The position numbers and the translations under genes are program-made. A stretch of 64,000 bases of DNA from Alistipes sp. (GTDB lineage: Bacteria > Bacteroidota > Bacteroidia > Bacteroidales > Rikenellaceae), in the NCBI GenBank assembly GCA_017936685.1, contig JAGBFA010000015.1, positions 207,466-271,465 on the forward strand, given 5' to 3'. Positions 57,335 to 64,000 of the stretch are shown here, in pieces. The notes beneath the pieces were generated by a model. That model ran no database searches. It was not told where the DNA came from and worked only from the letters and a program-made list of their open reading frames with translations. Position 1 is the stretch's first letter. Every line of letters starts with the position of its first letter.

Positions 57335-57375
57335 AATCTTATAAATTTTAATTGTTTATCAATCTTCTTTCTACA

Positions 57376-57406
57376 CAAAAATATAATCGCGCGCCGCCCC
57401 TTGCAA
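57376..57406 (-). promoter_or_regulatory. Promoter of the caspase-kinase operon
   Basis: Minus strand TTG (57406-57404), 20 bases, TATTTTTG (57383-57376), 42 bases before the ATG at 57334. The same arrangement is found at 62220-62250. Confidence 0.75.
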
Positions 57407-57454
57407 GCATTTCCGGCCATAGTGTACCAAATGGCGGGATTATTACACAAAATC
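57405..57454 (-). promoter_or_regulatory. Shared upstream element, copy 1
   Basis: About 50 bases immediately upstream of the -33 region, nearly the same as 62248-62298 (GCATTTCCG, CATAGTGTAC and GGGATTA-TACAC-AAATCG on the plus strand). It contains facing half-sites TAGTGTA and TACACAA separated by about 17 bases, as for a dimeric activator or repressor. The regulator is unknown. Confidence 0.65.
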
Positions 57455-57490
57455 GTGTAAACGACCTATGCCCAACTGCCGAATGCGCTG

Positions 57491-59944
57491 CTATTCTGAG
57501 ACAGGCCGGACACTTTGCCCGTCGTAGCGGTAGTACCAGTCCGTGCCGCAATAGCCGCTGTCGAAGTCGGGGCCGTACGCGCGCTGCGTACTGCTCTCGT
57601 AGGGCGAGGAACTCCAATAGTACCCGCGCTCTCCGGCGTAGTAGAGCGACAACCTGCCGCGCCAACCGGCAGCAGGGAGGAAGATAGAGTTGCCATTGGT
57701 TTTACTGGTCACCTTGTAGCCGTTATGACCGCCCTGACTCGTCCATGTCCAGGTGCACTTATTGATCAATTCTTTCATCTCTGCTTTTGTCGGCATGCGC
57801 CACGATCCGCCCCAGTTGGCACGAGCGGCATCGTAAGCGGGATTACCAGCAATGTCACCGATGCTTTTCTCCCATGTTTTGCAATTAGCAGACGTGTACT
57901 CCGACTTAGTAGTCGTCTCACCCCATGCGTAGTAATTGCCGTAGGCTGACGGCGACGAGGCTCCAACATTGCATGTAGCCCACTTGACGCTCAACCCCAA
58001 GTCGACATAGTCATGACCCGCGATTGTACCAGTCGTAGGCTTGGGTTCGGGGGCGGCTGTCGAAGCAGTATTATTCACCGGATCGACTCCAAATACAGGC
58101 CGGACGCTTTGCCCGACGTGGCGGCCGCACCAAGCTATGCCGTAGCCGACACTGTGGAATCGGAAATCGTGCGCGTCCCGCATATCACTCCCGTTGGGCG
58201 TAGAACTCCAATATTCGGCTTCAATTCCGGCGGAATAGAGCGACGACCTGTTACGAAAACCGGCAGCCGGAAGGAAGATAGAATTGCCATTGGTCTTGCT
58301 TGTCACCTTGTAGCCATTATGACCGCCCTGTGTAGTCCATGTCCAGGTGCATTTATTGACAAGCTCCTGCATCTCCGCTTCTGTTGGCATACGCCATGAT
58401 CCGCCCCAGTTGGCACGGGCAGCATCGTAAGATGGATTACCCGCAATGTCACCGATGTCCTTACCGTCGGTTTTGCTATCCACATAGGTGGATTTCGTTG
58501 TAGTCTCACCCCACGCATAGTAATTACCATAGGCAGACGGCGACGAGGCTCCAACATTGCATGTCGCCCACTTGACGCTCAACCCCAAGTCGACATAGTC
58601 GTGCCCGTAATGCGTACCTGTCGGTTTAAAGTCGGCAGCTTGCTGTGCGGCGGCCTCCTCTTCGCGCTGCTTTTGCGCAGTTTCCTCGCGTTTGCGCTTC
58701 TCCTCAGCCCCACACCGCTGCTGAGCGGCAAGCTCCGTTTCATGCAGCTGCTGTTCCGGCGGCATACTATCCGGCATATAAGCAACCGCCAATGTATCGT
58801 TCGAAACCTTATCGGCAAACTCTGTCGCAACAGACGGCCGTTTTCCGCTGCCGCCGCCCATAGTGCGAAACATTATAAAACCGGCGACAACAAATACAGC
58901 AACGCATACGGCTATGATCAACCCTCTATGGCGACTCCGAAACGACTTGCGCTGCGTAGGCTTCGTCCCAGCATTCTGCGGCTTGTTCGGCCAGCCAGCG
59001 GATTGAGCAGATATGGCTGTCGCAATCCGATCATGATCGAAAGCCGTCTTTTCCGGATCGACAGCCGGTACAACGGCGGCCTCTTGCGGCGCAGCATCAA
59101 GCAGCGCAAGAAAAGCATCAATGGTCTGAGGACGGCGACTCTTGATATCCATCGCAGCGGCTATGGCGTTACGTGTCGCAGCCGAGACTGTCTCCGGAAG
59201 CGGTGCGAGTTGCTCACCGTTGGCCAGCAGATTGGCACTTGGCGGCGTGATCCCCGTAAGCAGTTTATAGAGCGTAGCACCGAGAGCATAAATATCCGTG
59301 GCAGGCAGGAACTTGACAACGTCGTTGCCCATCTGCTCCAACGGCGCATAACCCGGGGTCTTGCCCATAAGAGTAGAGGTGTTCTCGCCAGCCTCTTCGT
59401 CGTACTGCTTCGAGGCCCCGAAGTCGATCAAGATGGCATTGTCGTCCGAATCAATCATGATATTGCCGGGCTTGATGTCAAGGTGCAGGCGGTTGTGGTC
59501 GTGCACATAGCGCAGTGCTTCGGCCACCTGACGGATATAGCGCACGGCGCGCGCCTCGGGCATGGCTCCGCCGCGATTGACCATCTCGCCGAGCGAAAGG
59601 CCGTCGACGTAGTCCATAACGTAGTAGGCCGTGCCGTTCTCCTCGAATACGTCCGACACGCGGACTATGCCCGGGTGTTTGAGTTTGCACAAGGCTTTGG
59701 CCTCGTCGGCAAACTTGCAGCGCAACTTGTCGACTAAGGCGCGTTTGCTGACGGTGCCCACGGAGACATGCGACGTGGTCTGGTCGCGATTGCAAAAGTC
59801 CTTGACGAAGAACTCCTTGATGGCCACACGTTTTTCAAGCATCACATGCTCGGCTTCGTAGGTGCAGCCGAAACCGCCGCTACTGATAAATCGGACTATT
59901 CTGTATTTCCCTCCTTGAAGGAGAGTATCTACCGGTAGGGTCAT
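57491..59944 (-). CDS. Membrane Ser/Thr kinase with coiled-coil and two FISUMP domains (kinase 3)
   Basis: The 817-residue protein has the same kinase core (Lys43 in VAIKEFF, HLDIKPGN, LIDFGASKQY, APLEQ), a linker, one membrane helix (about 342-363, GLIIAVCVAVFVVAGFIMF), a charged predicted coiled-coil (about 395-435, EEKRKREETAQKQREEEAAA) and two FISUMP domains (about 442-615 and 640-817) ending GQSVRPVFG and GQSVRPVSE. Its kinase domain is the most diverged of the four (for example EHVMLEKRV and MVNRGGAMPE). It is the last gene of the second transcription unit, 33 bases after the 59978 gene. Confidence 0.87.
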   Translation of the reverse strand: MTLPVDTLLQGGKYRIVRFISSGGFGCTYEAEHVMLEKRVAIKEFFVKDFCNRDQTTSHVSVGTVSKRALVDKLRCKFADEAKALCKLKHPGIVRVSDVFEENGTAYYVMDYVDGLSLGEMVNRGGAMPEARAVRYIRQVAEALRYVHDHNRLHLDIKPGNIMIDSDDNAILIDFGASKQYDEEAGENTSTLMGKTPGYAPLEQMGNDVVKFLPATDIYALGATLYKLLTGITPPSANLLANGEQLAPLPETVSAATRNAIAAAMDIKSRRPQTIDAFLALLDAAPQEAAVVPAVDPEKTAFDHDRIATAISAQSAGWPNKPQNAGTKPTQRKSFRSRHRGLIIAVCVAVFVVAGFIMFRTMGGGSGKRPSVATEFADKVSNDTLAVAYMPDSMPPEQQLHETELAAQQRCGAEEKRKREETAQKQREEEAAAQQAADFKPTGTHYGHDYVDLGLSVKWATCNVGASSPSAYGNYYAWGETTTKSTYVDSKTDGKDIGDIAGNPSYDAARANWGGSWRMPTEAEMQELVNKCTWTWTTQGGHNGYKVTSKTNGNSIFLPAAGFRNRSSLYSAGIEAEYWSSTPNGSDMRDAHDFRFHSVGYGIAWCGRHVGQSVRPVFGVDPVNNTASTAAPEPKPTTGTIAGHDYVDLGLSVKWATCNVGASSPSAYGNYYAWGETTTKSEYTSANCKTWEKSIGDIAGNPAYDAARANWGGSWRMPTKAEMKELINKCTWTWTSQGGHNGYKVTSKTNGNSIFLPAAGWRGRLSLYYAGERGYYWSSSPYESSTQRAYGPDFDSGYCGTDWYYRYDGQSVRPVSE

Positions 59945-59977
59945 AACTTGTGAGGGTTAGCAGGTACGAATAATAAT

Positions 59978-60352
59978 TTACAACTGCCGGCCGATCTGTC
60001 CTACCCTATCAACGATGGCCGGACGCGAATCGTCGGCCGACAGCTCGCGCAGCTCCAGCTCCACATCGACCAACTGCGAGCGCAGAGCCAGGCACAGCGA
60101 GTCCTGCCTGTCGTCGGCAGCCTCCTGCACCTGCACCGACACGCCGTCGATATGGCGGTTGCGCTTGGCGTCCTCGGTCTCGATACGCTTTTGCAGCGAC
60201 TCGCGGCGCAGATTCAGTTCTTTGAGCTTCACGGCATCGACAGTAGCCTGTCCGAGCACCTGCGTATTGGCAACGCCCTCGGGATTCTGCGCCAAGGCAG
60301 GGATAAATGCCGCCATAAGGCCTGCGGCAACGGCCACGTTACGTATTTTCAT
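59978..60352 (-). CDS. Small exported helical protein
   Basis: The 124-residue product has a signal peptide (about 1-22, ending ALAQ) and a mature part that is almost all charged helix: DAVKLKELNLRRESLQKRIETE, then a second helix LALRSQLVDVELELRELSADD. It looks like a periplasmic coiled-coil. No known family is recognised. It sits between the leucine-rich-repeat gene (13 bases) and kinase 3 (33 bases). Confidence 0.72.
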   Translation of the reverse strand: MKIRNVAVAAGLMAAFIPALAQNPEGVANTQVLGQATVDAVKLKELNLRRESLQKRIETEDAKRNRHIDGVSVQVQEAADDRQDSLCLALRSQLVDVELELRELSADDSRPAIVDRVGQIGRQL

Positions 60353-60365
60353 GATCGCAATCGTT

Positions 60366-61424
60366 TTATTCGTATACTTTAAAACTCTTCACTCCGACGA
60401 TGTTTTTCACATCGGGCATCTGGCTGCGCTCGACATGGAAAGGAAGCGTGCCGCCCGGTTCGGTATAGTCGCCCGTCTGCTGTGCCAAGGCTGCTTTAAA
60501 GGCCTTGACGGCAGCTTTATTCACGACAATCTTCACATCGGCGGCAGCCACCTGCAACAGCAGCACCTGCCGGCCGTCGCACGATGCCGTCATTACAGGC
60601 ACTGAGCCGCGGAACACGACGGTTTGCAGGCCGTTCATGCGGCAGAACTCGCGAAACGGCAACGCTTCGAGCGTCTGCGGCAGGTCGACGAGCGTAAGCT
60701 GCCGGCAGTCGATCAATGCTCCCGCGGTAATGCGGCGCGTGCCCTCGGCAACACGTATCGCGCCGCTGCGGCCTCGCGGACAGCCGTACAGCACCTCGCC
60801 GCTCTTGTTGTAGAGCAGACCGTCGGCGGTCGAAAAACGATCGTTGTTGACATCGACGTGTATCGACTCCAAATGCTTCAACGACTTCATATTGCGTATC
60901 TGCCCGATCTTGGCCGGCACGGTAACGACTCTCAGGCTGTCGCTCCAACGGAATATTTTGAGGTCGACCTCGCGCCAGTCGCTGCCCAGCGACACGTCGC
61001 GTATCTTGTCGCACTTGAAGAACACTCCCTGGCCGAACTTCACGACATTGCCCGGAAAGATGATCTTCGAAAGCGACGAGCACCCCTCGAAGGCAAAGTC
61101 GCCTATCGACTTTATGCCGGCCGGCATTGTGATGCCCGTCAGACGCTCGGCACCGCTGAAAGCCTTTGCCCCGATGCCCGTCACGGTGTACACCTTGTTG
61201 TCGTGGCGCACCTTGGCCGGAATGTTAAGCTCGCCCTCGAAGTCGGTCGGACGATGATCGGCTATGCGGCCGTTGTAGGTCACCTCGGCCGTGCATGCGC
61301 GTGGGTCGGTGATATTGAAATAGACCTTCTGCCCGTCGAGGGTCACCACGAAATCGTGTGCCTGCGCAGAGCCGGCAGCGGCCAGCAGCAGAGCCGATAT
61401 CAAAAGTTTTTTCATAGTCTTCAT
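60366..61424 (-). CDS. Exported BspA-type leucine-rich repeat protein
   Basis: The 352-residue product has a signal peptide (about 1-23, ending AQA) and BspA-like (LRR_5) repeats from about 75: VTGIGAKAFSGAERLTGITMP, IKSIGDFAFEGCSSLSKIIFP, VVKFGQGVFFKCDKIRDVSL. Later parts are less regular, with GLLYNKSGEVLYGCPRG and a domain from about 280 (VPVMTASCDGRQVLLLQVAA). Such repeats bind proteins at the cell surface or in the periplasm. It is second in the operon led by acidic protein copy 2, in the position held by the caspase in the other operon. Confidence 0.85.
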   Translation of the reverse strand: MKTMKKLLISALLLAAAGSAQAHDFVVTLDGQKVYFNITDPRACTAEVTYNGRIADHRPTDFEGELNIPAKVRHDNKVYTVTGIGAKAFSGAERLTGITMPAGIKSIGDFAFEGCSSLSKIIFPGNVVKFGQGVFFKCDKIRDVSLGSDWREVDLKIFRWSDSLRVVTVPAKIGQIRNMKSLKHLESIHVDVNNDRFSTADGLLYNKSGEVLYGCPRGRSGAIRVAEGTRRITAGALIDCRQLTLVDLPQTLEALPFREFCRMNGLQTVVFRGSVPVMTASCDGRQVLLLQVAAADVKIVVNKAAVKAFKAALAQQTGDYTEPGGTLPFHVERSQMPDVKNIVGVKSFKVYE

Positions 61425-61441
61425 ACTGTTTTAATCGCACA

Positions 61442-62185
61442 TTAAGCCATATAATCCGTCACATCGGCATCGTTGACATAGTCGCCGTTTTGGGCAAGCA
61501 GAGGATCGTCGGACGCAAGCGTCGGATCGGGTTCGGCGGCAACAGCAGGGTCGGGCTGGAACGATGCCATCATTATGCCCTCGCCCGTGACATCGAGTGC
61601 CTCGCCGTTGTCGAGCATGCCGTTGTTGTTGAGATCGGCCGCCACCACATCGGCCATGCCGTCCATGTCGACATCGGCAACGATCGTCTCCTGCCCGCCG
61701 ATGCTCAGCACGGCCACATCGGCCATGTTGCCCATCTCGTCGGTCACGACATCATGATCGAGCACCACAACTTCGGGTTCTGTAACAGCAACAGATTCGG
61801 ATTCCGGCTCGAAAATGATTTCCGACTCGAGTTCGGAATCAGGATCGACGACCGGTTCGGGATCGTCCGTAGGTTCTGGTTCGGGTTCCGTGTCAGGAGC
61901 GGGCTGCGGTTCCGGCTCGGGAATAGGATCGGGAGCAGGCTCGGCGGCAGGTTCAGCACCTGCCGCTGGCTGCGTATGTGCCGATGTATGGGCTGCCGGC
62001 TGTTGCGCATTATTACGCTCTTCATCTGCGGCCTGCTCCTCCGCGACGATATCCTCCTCCGTCTCTGCGGCATTCGCTTCGTTGGCCAGCGCACTGCCGG
62101 CGACGATACCTGCGGTCGCACCCAAAGCCGAGCTTACGCCCGTCACGACACCCGATTTCACATTTGCTTCGTTCTCCTTTTTCAT
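61442..62185 (-). CDS. Acidic protein with glycine-rich hydrophobic segment and calcium-type loop (copy 2)
   Basis: A 247-residue paralogue of the protein at 56318-57334. It has a hydrophobic glycine/alanine segment at about 12-35 (VVTGVSSALGATAGIVAGSA), a Pro/Glu/Asp low-complexity middle, then VLSIGGQETIVADVDMDGMAD, the loop DLNNNGMLDNGE, DVTGEGIMMASF and the tail DYVNDADVTDYMA. The order matches copy 1, but the middle is unrelated low-complexity sequence. Function unknown. It opens the transcription unit that ends with kinase 3 and is separated from the upstream kinase 4 stop by 156 bases, exactly as copy 1 is from kinase 3. Confidence 0.75.
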   Translation of the reverse strand: MKKENEANVKSGVVTGVSSALGATAGIVAGSALANEANAAETEEDIVAEEQAADEERNNAQQPAAHTSAHTQPAAGAEPAAEPAPDPIPEPEPQPAPDTEPEPEPTDDPEPVVDPDSELESEIIFEPESESVAVTEPEVVVLDHDVVTDEMGNMADVAVLSIGGQETIVADVDMDGMADVVAADLNNNGMLDNGEALDVTGEGIMMASFQPDPAVAAEPDPTLASDDPLLAQNGDYVNDADVTDYMA

Positions 62186-62219
62186 AGTTATAAGTGTTTT
62201 AATTTGTTATTAACCAATA

Positions 62220-62250
62220 CAAAAATATATTCGATCTCCTCGCTCAGCAA
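62220..62250 (-). promoter_or_regulatory. Promoter of the LRR-kinase 3 operon
   Basis: Minus strand TTG (62250-62248), 20 bases, TATTTTTG (62227-62220), 35 bases before the ATG at 62185. Confidence 0.75.
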
Positions 62251-62298
62251 GCATTTCCGCTCATAGTGTACGAACCCTCGGGATTACTACACGAAATC
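62248..62298 (-). promoter_or_regulatory. Shared upstream element, copy 2
   Basis: Matches 57405-57454 at most positions over about 50 bases, including the facing TAGTGTA and TACAC half-sites, in the same position relative to the promoter. Confidence 0.65.
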
Positions 62299-62341
62299 GC
62301 AAAATCGGCATATAATCACGCCCGCCGAATGCGCTGCACAG

Positions 62342-64000
62342 CTATCTCGAAACAGGGCGGACGCTCTGTCCAATACTGCGATAGCTTTCATGCACGATGT
62401 GGCTGCCGCTATCGAAGTAGATGTAGTATGCGTCCTGCGTATTGTTCTTGTAAGGCGAAGAGCACCAATAGATACCGTAATCCTCGGCATCGCTGAGCGA
62501 CGATCCGGTACGCCAGCCGGCGGCAGGGAGGAAGATAGAGTTACCGTTGGTTCTGCTTGTCACCATATAGCCGTTATGGCCGCCCTGTGTAGTCCATGTC
62601 CACGTACATTTATTGACAAGTTCCTGCATTTCGGCTTGCGACGGCATGCGCCACGACCCGCCCCAGTTGGCACGGGCGGCATCGTAAGAGGCGTTGCCGG
62701 ATATATCGCCGAGATTCTTATCGTAGGCCGCACTGCTTCCCTCGGTATACTCCGCTTTGGGAGCAGTCTCGCCCCACGCGTAATAATTGCCGTAAGCCGA
62801 CGGGGACGACGCTCCGACATTGCATGTCGCCCACTTGACACTCAGGCCTAAATCCACCCAGTCGTGACCGGCGATAGTGCCGGTTGTCGATTTGGCGGCC
62901 TCCTCCTGTAGTCTCCGCTTCGCATACTCTGCGGCCGTAGCTTCTCCAGCCAAACGCGATTCGGCAGCTGTTTCCAACGGTGGAGGCGGAGTTCGTGACA
63001 CTTGATCCGATTCCGATGACGCAGCCACCGGCGACGAAACGACAGTCGGTTCGGGTTGGGGTGTTTCAACGACAGACTCACAGCAAGGAGACTCTTCGCA
63101 GGCCCCGTAACACTCCTCGTCGGCAGCAGATTCACAGCAAGACGACTCTTCTATACTTGCTCCGTTGCGTTGCTCGTCACTACCTGCAACTACTATCTCG
63201 TCATAAGCACGTTTTTTTGCGCCGTCACCGTTCATACTGCGTACCATCACAAAACCTATGACGGCAAAGACAGCAATGCAGGCCGTAGCTGTCAGCCACT
63301 TGTGGCGGCCGAAGAACGACCGTTTCGGTTCGGGCTGTAAGACCGATTTATAGGACTGGGCAGCAGCCTGCGGTGCGGGTTGCGGAGTCGATTTATGCGG
63401 AGCTTGCTGCGAGGCCGTGACAACGGTTGCATCGTCGTCGAAGACTGTTTCATCAGATGCGGCGGCAGACGCGGCTGCACCCGACGGCGCAGCATCGAGC
63501 AGCAAGAGAAAGGCATCGATGGTCTGCGGACGGTCGTTCTTCCTGATCTGCATAGCGGCCGAGATCGCACGGCGGGTAGGCTCCGAGATTGTCTCCGGCA
63601 GCGGATCGAGCTCCTCGCCGCTGGCAAGCACATTTGCGCTAAGGGGCGTGACACCCGTAAGCAGTTTGTAGAGCGTGGCTCCGAGGGCGTAAATATCGGT
63701 AGCAGGCATGAACTTCATCACATTATTGCCCATCTGCTCCAACGGGGCGTAGCCCGGGGTCTTGCCCATAAGAGTAGAGGTGTTCTCGCCGGCCTCCTCG
63801 TCGTATTGTTTCGAGGCTCCGAAGTCGATCAAGATGGCATTGTCGTCCGAATCGACCATGATGTTGCCGGGCTTGATGTCAAGGTGCAGGCGGTTGTGGT
63901 CGTGCACATAGCGCAGTGCTTCGGCAACCTGACGGATATAGCGCACGGCACGCACCTCGGGCATAGCCCCGTCGCGCTTGACAATCTCTCCTAATGAAAG
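62342..64000 (-). CDS. Membrane Ser/Thr kinase with Cys-rich linker and one FISUMP domain (kinase 4), 5' end cut
   Basis: The frame is open to the right edge; 552 residues are present and the N-terminal 116 or so are missing (by comparison with kinase 2). Visible parts are the HLDIKPGN catalytic loop, LIDFGASKQY, APLEQ, a membrane helix (RHKWLTATACIAVFAVIGFVM), then a linker with cysteine pairs (SSCCES, EECYGACEES, PCCES), a Pro/Glu/Ala-rich stretch and one FISUMP domain ending GQSVRPVSR. The DNA of the kinase part alternates between kinase-1-like and kinase-2-like stretches. No gene upstream can be seen. Confidence 0.87.
   Translation of the reverse strand, partial: LSLGEIVKRDGAMPEVRAVRYIRQVAEALRYVHDHNRLHLDIKPGNIMVDSDDNAILIDFGASKQYDEEAGENTSTLMGKTPGYAPLEQMGNNVMKFMPATDIYALGATLYKLLTGVTPLSANVLASGEELDPLPETISEPTRRAISAAMQIRKNDRPQTIDAFLLLLDAAPSGAAASAAASDETVFDDDATVVTASQQAPHKSTPQPAPQAAAQSYKSVLQPEPKRSFFGRHKWLTATACIAVFAVIGFVMVRSMNGDGAKKRAYDEIVVAGSDEQRNGASIEESSCCESAADEECYGACEESPCCESVVETPQPEPTVVSSPVAASSESDQVSRTPPPPLETAAESRLAGEATAAEYAKRRLQEEAAKSTTGTIAGHDWVDLGLSVKWATCNVGASSPSAYGNYYAWGETAPKAEYTEGSSAAYDKNLGDISGNASYDAARANWGGSWRMPSQAEMQELVNKCTWTWTTQGGHNGYMVTSRTNGNSIFLPAAGWRTGSSLSDAEDYGIYWCSSPYKNNTQDAYYIYFDSGSHIVHESYRSIGQSVRPVSR

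Noticed and set aside
49573-64000. Diversity-generating retroelement inside the window
   Set aside because: No reverse transcriptase, accessory protein or template repeat could be found on either strand; only target-like FISUMP tails are present.

Overview
The window reads as a chromosomal segment of a GC-rich member of the Bacteroidota, most likely Rikenellaceae (Alistipes-like). The reasons are Bacteroidota promoters (TTG or TTTG, about 20 bases, then TANNTTTG) in front of many genes, an extended ribosomal protein S16, Bacteroidota-specific families (DUF5606, DUF5689, TonB-linked outer-membrane barrels), and outer-membrane and LPS genes (lptB, waaA). The genus is an inference; nothing could be searched.

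Positions 1-49,100 are mostly core genome. A minus-strand operon recX-prmC-aroC-aroA-lptB diverges from recQ-rsmA. Then come a small secreted protein, an Hsp20, rpsP-rimM, a DUF418 membrane protein, mnmA with a degenerate EEP-fold gene, ppdK, dusB, a DUF5606 gene with mscS, serB with two overlapping DUF5689 lipoproteins, an AT-rich MORN-repeat gene, obgE, an outer-membrane barrel protein, pepD, and a four-gene operon (DUF2141, TonB-type barrel, membrane protein, winged helix). These are followed by an M16 peptidase gene broken by one in-frame amber codon, gadB, two tRNA-Pro genes, def-ruvX-glyS, radC, rnc-fabF-acpP, pepE, a YraN-family gene and waaA.

Five intergenic stretches (16.9-17.3, 33.1-33.55, 38.6-39.3, 47.07-47.83 and 49.1-49.5 kb) are filled with two repeat families. 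Family A is nested inverted repeats ending in CAGAATGACA. Family B is about 120 bp, with terminal inverted repeats and a central hairpin whose stem changes by compensating substitutions but keeps one G-U pair in all nine copies. B copies run directly into the promoters of dusB and waaA.

Positions 49,500-64,000 (minus strand) hold the most unusual locus: a phospho-signalling island. It has four Hanks-type Ser/Thr kinases with nearly identical catalytic domains and FISUMP (Fib_succ_major) C-terminal domains, a membrane-anchored PP2C phosphatase, a zinc-ribbon/FHA protein, an exported caspase-like peptidase, two paralogous acidic proteins with a glycine-rich hydrophobic segment and a DxDGNG-type calcium loop, an exported leucine-rich-repeat protein and a small exported helical protein. 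It forms two transcription units. Each starts with an acidic protein behind the same promoter and the same roughly 50-bp upstream element, and each lies exactly 156 bp downstream of a kinase stop codon, so a kinase-promoter-acidic-protein block has been duplicated. Three kinases have a membrane helix between kinase and FISUMP domains, which predicts a cytoplasmic kinase and an extracytoplasmic sensor. The second unit would couple two kinases, their phosphatase and a phosphothreonine reader to an exported caspase. The FISUMP tails share a fixed scaffold but have hypervariable positions, as in target proteins of diversity-generating retroelements, although no reverse transcriptase lies in the window. 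The fourth kinase runs off the right edge, so the island continues.
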